Positions 36,068 through 48,000 of a DNA stretch of 64,000 bases are shown here, piece by piece. This DNA comes from Mytilus trossulus (taxonomy: Eukaryota; Mollusca; Bivalvia; Mytilida; Mytilidae): assembly GCF_036588685.1 (NCBI RefSeq), contig NC_086380.1, forward strand, positions 32,072,474 through 32,136,473, read 5' to 3'. Every line of letters begins with the position of its first letter. Position 1 is the stretch's first letter. The notes under the pieces are model-generated. The model did no database searches and was not told where the DNA came from. It was given only the letters and a program-made list of their open reading frames with translations. Both the position numbers and the translations under genes were made by a program.

Positions 36068-39000
36068 TCATCCTAACGACGTAATATTCACTTGTAAATT
36101 TGTATACGAAGTAATATCATTGGTTTGCAAGTCTTGGCCTCTTTCTGTATATCCTTTAGCTCCTGTCCCAGATCGTGACATATACACCCGGAATGTAGGA
36201 TTATGTTCATATGTGTCACCATAACTAACGTTGTCAAGTTTTGAATCAAATAAACTTTTGGCAACCTTTACAAATTCTGGATAATGAACCGGAAATGGCT
36301 CATTAGAGTGGCTTATTGTTATATTAGTGTTGAAAATATCTGTTGATGTCATCGCACGACTGTTTCTTTCAAATCCAATCATAGGTGATTTTGTTGACGA
36401 GAATATCATAGTTTTGTTTTTCAAAAAGAGGCTGTCACCATGTGTCAAGTAGTGTACCATAACATTTGTAATGCTGTAGGAATGATATTTTGCTGTTATA
36501 TTTGACTGTGATACATCCGCGAAAAATACACCTTTATATCCAATTACCTGAAATCAAGAAAACATTAAAAATGATGAGGAAATTTATTGAAATTAAAAAC
36601 TCTACACAGAATGTTTTATAATTCATTGCTGGAGGGCATATCCATGTTTTCAAAACAGCACTGACAGCCTAAAATTCAAAAGAGTTGATTCCTTTTCGAG
36701 AGTGTATTGCCATCATCAGTGTTCGTTGTTTAGTGTTTGTCTTAATGCTTGTGTCTATCCATAATGTTTTCGACTGAGAACTCGATTTCAGTTTTTTTTT
36801 CATTATCCCCTATTGCACTTAATTTCAACTTATTTCTGAAGTAATGCGGGGTTCACACATTGCCGATTATTGCTCCCGTTTGAGATCAGACAGCAATACG
36901 ACACGAAAAGTGTAAAAGTCGGATTAGTATCCTCAATTATCTGGAATGTCCCATCATTATCTGAACGCAGTCATTTTAGTTCGTAACAGATTCTTACGGG
37001 TCGGGAAGGGTCCGAATAGTTCGACAAAACACCCCGACAGTTAGGTTCGTCCCGTAACATTCGGGACAACTCAGCCTATTTTGTCTAGTCGGATTACAAT
37101 CGTGGCTATGTCGTGACAGATTCTGCTGTATCGGATCTAATACCGAACAATGTCTTGTTTATTCTGGACGGTGTCCTGTGGAACGGGAATGATCTGGAGT
37201 ATTTTTTCATAGTTGTTTTTTCTGCCGATTGAGTCCAGATTGCATCCGGATCTTGTCGATTGCGAACCGTTTTTTGCCGAAACTGTTCCGAAACAGTCCC
37301 GTTATTAATACGAAATTAATCAATGATACCCACGTCAGAGTCCCGACATTTACAGAATGCAATACGACTGCATGAGTCCAGACAAAGCCGTTTGCAACGC
37401 GATAGAGCGGACGGTGATAGGAATTACGTTCCGACAGTACCTGATCATCCCGAAAATGCCGACAGTTTTCTAACGGATATCTTCCGTCAGCGTCGGTTCA
37501 CTGTCTGGTCACTGTCTGATCTCTGTCGGATTACGTTCGGTAGAGTCGGGACGTAGTCGTGACATACTCGGTCGAATTTTACCTGGCGAAAAATACAAAT
37601 CGGGTTAGAAGCGGATTCAGAACGGGATTATCGGGACTAATTCGCTTAGAAACGGTTGAATATCCTCGCTTCCTGAACACTATCTGATTGTTGTCGTGAT
37701 CAAATTATTTTTTTTTTACATATTTTGATTTAATTTTGAATTTCCATCCACGATTCACAGGATCTTGACCAGACTTTTGATAAATTTTAATCGGGAATGG
37801 TCCTGTCGAGGACGGTAGTAAAAATCGTGAATGTGTGACCCCAGCTTAACGTAAATTTTGGAACTCAAAATCGAGTTAACCAAACCTAGTACGGAATTTA
37901 AAAAGTCAATACAGTAAATTTAGATATTATTGTTGTGTCTTTATTATTACGAAAAATGCGATTATTTTAGAAATCGCAATAATTCTGACTAGTATTTTTA
38001 ACTTTTATATGAATTAAACAGGATTTTTCTCAATATCGCAAAAATTCAAATTGCATTTTAGGGTAAAATTACAAAATCGTAATAATAAATGGACGCAATA
38101 ATTTCTAAATGTTCAGTACTACTTTTATCGTATTATAATCATTAGAATAGAGGACCAGAATTTTGATACGTAAATTTGGTGGAGCTAAATATCGCTGACT
38201 TAAAATATTACCTCAGCTTTCTCGTTTTCAGTACCAACATTGGTAATAACCATGGCTGTATCTTCGTCAATACCAAATCCCCAATCAGTACCATGATGTA
38301 AATGATGAGTGTCTGATAAAAGTCGTATTAATCGTCCCTCTCGTCCTCGATCACTAGAAGATAAGATAAGATAAGATAAGATATATGTTATTTCCAATAG
38401 TGGACCCATTACGGGCATAATCAGTACATTAATTTTTTTTATCAAACAATTGCAATAGACAATAAAAAATAAAAATAGAAATACGTTTGACAAAAAACAT
38501 GAAATATAAATTGAGTTAATAATACATGTAGTCGCATGTCAAAACCTGTATGTTTAGTGATTATTGACCATGCACCAGAAGCAGCATCACATCCATTATA
38601 GAAAGAAAAAAAACTTTGAGTTAATAGGTCCTTCCTCGTGGCTGATGCATATGAGCAAATAGCATTGTTGTTCATATGCAGGAGTCACCAAGGGCAGGTG
38701 CTTAAAGGATACTCATAGTATGTAAATAAGAGCATACTAGATAAATACAATGCGGTTATCATTCGTAAACTTATTGATCTTATATAGATATAAGAACATC
38801 AATATGAAGTACGATTGCCAATGAGAAAACTCTCCATCAAAAATTTGCAAAAGTTAACCATTGTAGATCAAAGTACTGTTTTCAACACGGATCATTGGCT
38901 CACACCAAACAGCAAGTTATAAAGCGCTCCAAAAATGACTAGTGTAAAACTATTCAAACAGTCAAGGCCACAACTACCCTTGAGGCAAGTGAGGCAGTTG

Positions 39001-42000
39001 CCTCACTAAAATTTCAACCCTTTTTTTTATACATATATATAAATAAAATAGTCATTTGTTGTTCTGTCTCAACCTTAATTTGTATAACTTGTCATCATTC
39101 CTTTTAAATTATTCCTCCTGGATATAACTCAGCATCTCAACGGGTGATGTTTCTCGATAATTAACCTATTAACGATAATCATCATGGATCTTTAGTTAAA
39201 TCAGAAAAAGGAAAAAGCGACACCTAAGGTAAAGAAGGAACAATTCTAGTAAACTAATTTTTTTTAACAGAGCATTGCATATAACTTCATTAGGATAAGA
39301 AGACTGACAAATCAAGTACTGATCTTCAGAAGGGGGCAGTCCTGTCTGCGTATTCATTGTATATTCAAGTCCAAACTGAATTTTTTTCCCTCAAATTTTT
39401 TTTTCCTGAAATTGTTTTTTCCTCAAAAAAAAATTTTCCTCAAATTTTGTTTCCTTAAACTGTTTTTTCGTTTCCTTTTTCGATTTTTATTTCCTTATTC
39501 GGTTTCTATTGCCTATTTCGATTTTCATTTCCCTGTTCACTATCTTTTTCCTTATTCGGTTTCTTTTTCCTGATTTGATTTTCATTTCCTCATTCGGTTT
39601 CATTTTCCTTATTCGGTTTTCTTTTCCTTATCTGGTTTCTATTTCCTTTTTCAATCTTCATTTTCTTATTCGATTTTCATTTCCTTATTCGGTTTCTTTT
39701 CCCTTATTCAGTTTCTATTTCCTTATTGGATTTTCATTTCCTTATTCAATTTTCATTTCCATTTTCGGTTTATATTTCCTTATTCGGTTTTCATTTCCTT
39801 ATTCGGTTTCTATTTCTTGACTTTGGACAGATGCAAACAAAGGCAGCGGGTTTAAACGTATCAACCTGTCAACGTTACCTAAAACAATAGTGTAACATCA
39901 CAACATAGAAATACACACTATATAATATCAATTGGAATGGCTTAAGGTGGTATGGGTGTCTTTCGCCATCTTGGATTGTAAAAAACAGAGAATCTAAGGT
40001 CCATATTTTCTATGAAGTTAGCAAAATTGAATGCAGGAATGCAGATATTTAATGTGAATTTTCATTTAAAAGAACCAATTTATAAGAATATAACTTTGAA
40101 ATATTAATATTTTTACAAGTGTAGATTATTTATGGTTTTTTTTTAATATTTTCAAATTGGCATTTTAAGGGGAGGTAACTCCAAAACAGTGCATTTTCTG
40201 AAGGACTCTACGTGACTTCCGGTGCAGCAATGGATGCATGAACTAAAATATGCTGTAAGGTAACAAAATCGATGATCATCGACCGGTTTAAACGGATGAT
40301 TCCATATTTTATTATGAAGATTGACGTTTCCATATAATTTTAAAGAGTATGTAACTTTGAAGTTTGACGAATCCATATAACTTTAGATATTTACCGTAAC
40401 TGAAAATGCCGCCAAAAACTACGAAATCCGGCAAACACTTTTCCGACCTTTGCTCGTTTATTAAGGACAAATGCAATGATATTAAATCTGATAACGCATC
40501 AATTGACGATACATTAACTGCTGTAAATGACAGATGTGTTAGAGATAGTGAAAAATTGACCGAATCTGAAAAGACTGCTATGAACGTTATGTGTATGCTT
40601 ATGCCGATGGTCGATGCTCTCATTTCAAGTAAACGGGATGAGACGCTTGTGCTTCACGAAACTAAAATAAACAGACTACAAGCAGGAATGAGGAACTAAA
40701 ATAAACAGACTACAAGCAGGAATGAGGAATAACGAGTATTCAATGGACGCTTTGGCTCAATATTCCAGGAAGGAAAATGTACGCGTTTCGGGCATCAAGG
40801 AGGTGAATGATGAAACGGACGAGAACATCATTGACTCTATTTTAAATATTGGAGCTGCCATGGACTTTCAGTTGAACCCTGTAACAATCGTGGATGCCCA
40901 TCGTATGGGAAAAAAGTCTCCGGGAAAAACCAGACAAATTATCATTCGCTTCGCCAACCGTGCTACAAGGAACCGGTTCATAAGTAATCGTCGAAAGCTT
41001 AAACAGTCCGAGGATTTCAAGGGTGTGTTTATCTCTGACGACCTAACGCCTCTAAGATTCAAGTTATTCCAGATGGTGCGAAAACTGGAAGATGTGAAAA
41101 ACGCTCATACACGGGACGGGAAGACTATATGCACGTTGAAAAATGGGACTAAAGCCATAATTGAATCTCCCGATGACCTTTTTAAACTTGGGATTGACGA
41201 GATTGATCACCATGCTCTTGGATTAACTGAACTATAGAGGTGCAGTGAAGGGGAATACTCCGAAAATGACGACTCCTTAAATTCTGATTCTGTGAGTGAC
41301 GTTACGCGCAGTTCGAATGGTGGAAATGATGTAAATATTACGCAGAGTGATACCGAAAGTGAAATTTCTTTTTCAGATTCATTTTTGAAAATAAAAGTTT
41401 TGTCCCTTAATGTTTGTGGCCTAGCTTCTAAATTAGGTAACCCTGATTTTGTAGAATTTATATCATTGTATGATGTAATATGTTTAACAGAAACAAAAAT
41501 TGATAAGTATGATGTTATTGATGTTGATGGTTTTTCTTTGTTACCTTCTGTTGTCAGACAAAATTGTAAATCTAGGTCTTGGGGTATATGTGTTCTAGTC
41601 AGAAATTGTTATTATAAATATGTTCAAATTAATGATCAAATTACATGTCCTAGTCATTGTGTGTTATGGTTTACTATTGATGACAAATTACTGTTTGAAA
41701 AAACTTTATTTGGTGTTGTTTATATTCCACCTGAAAATAGCCTTTATAGTAATATTGATATGTTTACTGAAATAGAAGATATTATTGTAGATACAAACTT
41801 GCAGGTCTGCTTACTTGGTGATTTCAATGCTCATACTAAAAATGCTAATGAATATGTTGATATTGATAACCATATACTAAATGCTTGTAATATTGCAAAT
41901 GATGATCAAAATTTGATAAACAAACTGCATATTCTGGAAGAATGTAATGTGTCTCCTGTTCGCTACTCTAAAGATAATGGTAAAATTGATCATTACGGCA

Positions 42001-45000
42001 AGAGATTACTGAATTTATGTAAAAGTACTCAATTGTTCTTTGTAAATGGTCGTTTTGGTGCTGACAAGGGTGTAGGTCAAACTACATGCAACAATTCTCT
42101 AATAGACTATGTAATTGTAACTCCTGAATTATTTAGGGCTATTGTAGACTTTGATATATTGTCATATGATCCTATTCTAAGTGATGTGCATAAACCTGTA
42201 TGTTTAAAATTATGTTCAAATATTAGATCTGACTGTGTTCAGTGTGGCGTCACTGGTAGTTCTAGATCTGACTGTGCTCAGTGTGCTGATACTACCAGTA
42301 GATCTGACTGTGTTCAGTGTGGAGAAAAAAGTGATAATGAATCACATATCAAACCTAAATGGTTTAGAGACCGGGCTGCAGTATTCCAAGACAACCTAGA
42401 TGTTAACAAAATAGATGAACTTTTAGTTAGACTGGGAGACATTGATCCCAAAAATACAAACATTGTAACAATTAATGATATAGTTGAAAATTGTAATAGT
42501 ATTATTAAGAATGCTGCTGAATGTGCTGATATGTTGATTAAAACTACTAGCAATGTCAAGAAACATGGTTGTAAAAAATATAATCATTGTAAAAAATATT
42601 TTAACAGTGAATGTTATACAAAACGCAAAGCTTATCGTAAAGCAAAAAAATACCATTATAGAGTACGTTCTGTTGTTAATCACAATGATTTGGTACGTAA
42701 AAGCAAGGAATATAAGAATATACTGAAAAAACAATTTTGTGAATTTCAAAAGGCGTTTATAGGTAAACTCAGAGGTCTGCGTACCTCAGATCCTAAATCA
42801 TACTGGTCACTACTAAATAAAGGTTGTGAAAAAGGTAAAGCTACTCAGCAAAAAGTAGCTATGAATGTATTTTTTGATCATTTTAAAAATTTAAACAATG
42901 TTGTAAATGATATTGATATTGTTTTACCAGATAATGTTACAGAATATAATACTGTTATTAATGAGCCTATAAGTGAAAAAGATGTGTTAGATGCTATAAA
43001 AACATTAAAGAACGATAAAGCTTGTAGTAATGATATGATATTAAATGAATTTTTGAAACATGGAGCTGTCAAATTATTGCCTGTTTATGTCAAGATTTTT
43101 AATATTATTTTTGAAAGTGGTATTGTACCAGATTCTTGGTCTCAAGGTTTTATATGTCCAATATACAAAAGCAAAGGTGACCCCGCAAGTGCGGACAATT
43201 ATAGAGGTATCACTATACTTAGTTGTTATGGAAAACTATTTACATGTATTCTTAATAACAGATTATTCAATTACCTTGAATGTTTGGGTTTATTATGTGA
43301 AGAGCAAGCTGGTTTTCGGAAAGGCTATGGTACTGTTGACCATATTTTTAACTTAAAATGTCTTATTGATATGTATTTATTTAGAAGGAAAAAACTGTAC
43401 TGTGCTTTTGTAGATTATCGAAAAGCTTTTGATTCTGTAAACAGGGTATTATTATGGCAAAAACTGTTACGTAATGGTATTGACGGTAAAATGCTTATCA
43501 TTGTACAAAACTTGTATAAAAATGCTAAGTCTTGTGTTAGATCTGGTAGCAACTTTTCAGAATTTTTTGCCTCCAATGTAGGAGTTAGACAAGGTGAGAA
43601 TCAGACAAGGTGAGAATCTCTCACCTTTATTGTTCTCAATTTTTCTAAATGATTTGACAGATTTTTTGTCACATGCTTATAATGGTCTCTCTGATATATG
43701 TAATATGTCTCATTTATTATTTGATAATGATGATATTGAAGTTTTCTTTAAATTGTATTTGTTATTATATGCTGATGATACTGTTATATTTGCTGAGTCT
43801 GCTACTGAATTACAATCTGCATTAAATGCCATGTACTTGTATTGTGAAACATGGAAGCTTAGTGTTAATGTAGCCAAAACCAATATTGTGATATTTTCTA
43901 AAAACAGACAGGGTGAAAACACTCAATTTTTCTATAACAATGAACCAATAGCTGTGTTAGATGATTTTCTATATTTGGGTACAGTTTTTTCTAGAAAAGG
44001 TACTTTTCACAATAATAAGGCTAGACTTGTACAACAAGCTAGAAAAGCTATGTTCTATGTTTTATGTAAAGCGAGAAAGCTTAGTTTGCCAATAGATATT
44101 TTGTTACAATTATTTGATGCAATGGTGGCACCTATTTTGTTATATGGTGCAGAAGTATGGGGTTATGAAATAATGACATTATTGAGTCTTTGCATTTAGA
44201 ATTTTGCAAGTATATATTAAAGGTTAAAAAATGTACGCCAAATTATATTGTATATGGCGAACTTGGTAGAACACCCATGTCTATATGTATTAAAGCTAGA
44301 ATGGTTGGTTTTTGGCAGCGAATTTTAAATGGCAAGAAAGAGAAAATATCTCGAACATTGTATGATATGTTGCATAAACTGAATGAAGGTGATGTGTACC
44401 ATTCTAAATGGTTATTATATATAAAAGATATTTTAATTGAATTTGGTTATGGAAATTATTGGTATGACCAATCTGTATTAAGAAATATAAATCTGTCTAA
44501 AAATGTAAAGCAAGTTCTTCATGAAAAATTTGTAGAAGGTTGGAAATTACAAGTATATGACTCACCGAAGTGTATAAATTACCGTATTTATAAATCTGAT
44601 TTTAAATTTGAGAATTATCTCACTGTACTTCCACCTGATTTAATGTATAATCTTACTAAGTTTAGATGCGGTAGCCACAAATTGCCAATTGAAGCTGGTA
44701 GATTTTTTAGTATCAATAGAGCTGAAAGAATTTGTGATCTTTGTAATAAACAAGAACTGGGTGATGAATTTCATTATATATTTAATTGTAACTTTTTTAC
44801 TCAAGAAAGACTAAAGTTTATACCTGATCATATATATAAAAACAAAAATACTGTAAGCTTGTCAAATTTAATGAGTAGTCAAGATAAATATGTACTTGTT
44901 GGGTTGGCAAAATTTTGCAAAATTGTTATGTCTGTATTTAAATGATAATATATGGATATTACTCTTTCATCTGCATACACCTACTTCATATGTATATATG

Positions 45001-48000
45001 TTAGTTCATGCATTACTGTTGTTTGTTAAATTTATTGTTTGTTAAATTTATTGTACTATTATGCCTCATGTGAGGCCTTTAGTGAAAATAAAAGTTTCAA
45101 GTTTCAAGTTTACATGAACTTTTCCTATTTTGTCTTTTAGCAGGAAAAAACGTACGGTGACCCTATCTTTTCTTTTGGTATTCTCAAAGCATTGTCTGAA
45201 AGCAATCTTTTCCTAATTTATTTTACAATTCTATCATTTTGTTTAGTTTCTATTCACAAAATGTTGTCTTTTCCTGTATAATCCATACAAAATTTGTCAT
45301 TTTGTCACAACCTGTAGCTTGAGAAAATGCGCGGTGACCTATCATTTTTATATTTTTGAACATGTATCAATATTTTTGAACATGTATCAATAGATACTAC
45401 ATTTTGACAAAGTATGAACAAATTCTATCATTTTTATTTTAGACTCCCATACCACCTTAACTCAAACAATAGACATATTAACAAAATGGAAATGCCACGA
45501 TGTAAAACACGATCAATAATATAGGGAATAAAATGTTAAACAATATCCAAAAGACAACCATAACCTTGGGGAACATGCAGTCAAATAAAATAATTATGTA
45601 AGCTTGTCAAATTTAATGAGTAGTCAAGATAAATATGTACTTGTTGGGTTGGCAAAATTTTGCAAAATTGTTATGTCTGTATTTAAATGATAATATATGG
45701 ATATTACTCTTTCATCTGCATACACCTACTTCATATGTATATATGTTAGTTCATGCATTACTGTTGTTTGTTAAATTTATTGTTTGTTAAATTTATTGTA
45801 CTATTATGCCTCATGTGAGGCCTTTAGTGAAAATAAAAGTTTCAAGTTTCAAGTTTACATGAACTTTTCCTATTTTGTCTTTTAGCAGGAAAAAACGTAC
45901 GGTGACCCTATCTTTTCTTTTGATATTCTCAAAGCATTGTCTGAAAGCAATCTTTTCCTAATTTATTTTACAATTCTATCATTTTGTTTAGTTTCTATTC
46001 ACAAAATGTTGTCTTTTCCTGTATAATCCATACAAAATTTGTCATTTTGTCACAACCTGTAGCTTGAGAAAATGCGCGGTGACCTATCATTTTTATATTT
46101 TTGAACATGTATCAATATTTTTGAACATGTATCAATAGATACTACATTTTGACAAAGTATGAACAAATTCTATCATTTTTATTTTAGACTCCCATACCAC
46201 CTTAACTCAAACAATAGACATATTAACAAAATGGAAATGCCACGATGTAAAACACGATCAATAATATAGGGAATAAAATGTTAAACAATATCCAAAAGAC
46301 AACCATAACCTTGGGGAACATGCAGTCAAATAAAATAATTATGTTCATTAAGACTTCTACTTATTGAAAATACAAATAAGAACCAAATAGTATATCTTTT
46401 AAAAAAGATAATTCACTTCAAGAAAAGTTGAATTCGGGAAGTTTATAATTGATTAATTGTGGCTCGATATGACAATTTAAGCAGGTTAGATAATAAAGCT
46501 GGTAAAATATAATTTGCAACGTGTGTCAATCGGGATCTTTAATATATATATAATTAGAAATATAGTTTTGACGTCTTTTGAGGTATTAAAAGAACTAGAT
46601 ATCAGCGGACAGATCTTGAATTTTTAAAGGGGTCTGGATTATTACAATTATGATAATTCGTGAAAATGGAATGTTAACTGCCGAGCAGAACGAAACACAT
46701 TTTTTTCTTTCAATTTTATGCTGAAAGAGATGTGTCTTCCCCTGAATCTGCCACTGGATATTACCTAAAATGTGCATCGATAATAAAACCATCCAAAAGT
46801 CCTAATCCACCATCTTTGTCATACAATTGATAATCTCTGTCACTCACTTCTGATCCATCATACGTACCAAACTGTAGTGCATTGTAACTAGATCCAGCTG
46901 CAACACAGAATGGGAATGTATTAATATATGAAAAAAATGAAGATGTGGTATACACATGTAATTGCCAATGAGACAACTCTCCACAAGTGACCAAATAACA
47001 CAGAAATTAAAAACTGTAGGTCACCGTACGACCTTCAACAATGAGCAAAGCTATATGTTTATATACAACAATATTATCGGACCACAGATGAATTATCACG
47101 TTGTGATTGGTTAAACGCCGTCACGTGGTGACCCCCTATGAGACCGTATGGGGTTAGTAAGTTTCATATGGGGTTCATGACGCGTTAATGGCGACGTCAT
47201 CTATTAATGTTGTTGTGTTGCATTGTTTATTTTTCAACAAAACGCCGCTAAAAACTCCAGCGTCCGGTAAATTCGTTATACGGTTAACTACTGACCCCCT
47301 ACGGATCCATAGAGGGTGAATAAAAGTCATAGGGGACTCGGCCTCCGGCCTCACCCCCTATGGATTTTACTAACCCTCTATGGATCCGTATGGGGTCAGT
47401 AGCGAACCATATAACTTATAATGTCGACCAACGACGTGAATGCAGTTTTAGAATCTTGAGGTGGGCTACTCACTTAGGGAGCTACCATTTGATTTTTATG
47501 GGGATGAAATTTGAACAAAATAGTCAGGACAGGAGTTTTGAGTAAAGGCAGGATGAGACACTTGCAAAACAAAAGTCAGGATGACAATTTATGTAAAAAA
47601 AGTTAGGATAAACTAAAAAAAAAAGCAGGACCGGATAGAGTGAAAAATAAAAAGGCAGGACAGAGATAACAACTAAAAAAAAATGCAGGACAAAATTTTT
47701 CATCCTAGCCCCCCATAAAAATCAAATGGTAGCTCCCTTAGGTATTCATTCTCTATTCTTCATCAAATTTTGCAATTTGTCTTTCATTTCTGCATTTCTT
47801 GTCCATTAAAACTGATCTGTAAACCCTAGTAAGACCAACTTTTAGTATAACGCGGTGTAAACATTAAAGTACTGTATACAACTACTTACTACCACCCCAC
47901 ACCATAACAGCTGATGGCATACATTCTGCCCCAGCACTGCTTCCTGATATGATAATTCCAGTATCAAACATCTCCTTTATAACAAGAAGCGCTGGTGACG

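Larger units (their letters stand above)
40217..45110 (+). mobile_element. Near-complete LINE (Tx1/L1-like) inside the MITE
   Basis: Order: a 5' untranslated region of about 190 bases, ORF1, one TAG, ORF2 (endonuclease, RT, zinc knuckle), a 115-base 3' region with the hairpin GCCTCATGTGAGGC (45063-45076), and a tail of AAGTTTC repeats. The flanking TCTACGTGAC (left) and TTTACATGAAC (right) look like an aged target duplication. It is inserted in the sense opposite to the host gene, in its intron 4. Three small lesions make it inactive (see the ORF entries). Confidence 0.85.
39942..45460 (+). mobile_element. TTAA-type MITE split by a LINE insertion
   Basis: The left tip TTAAGGTGGTATGGGTGTCT (39942) and right tip AGACTCCCATACCACCTTAA (to 45460) are inverted repeats. 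The sequence inside each, up to 40216 and from 45112, equals the complement of the two halves of the 7459-8038 copy, breaking exactly where the LINE begins and ends. The MITE itself is therefore about 620 bases. Confidence 0.85.

Noticed and set aside
37323..37556. 77-codon frame with Arg-rich composition
   Set aside because: It lies entirely inside the TCGG-rich TIR element and reflects its composition.
39509..39820. 103-codon Phe/Ile-rich frame resembling a membrane protein
   Set aside because: It is a translation of the TTCCTTATTCGGTTT minisatellite.
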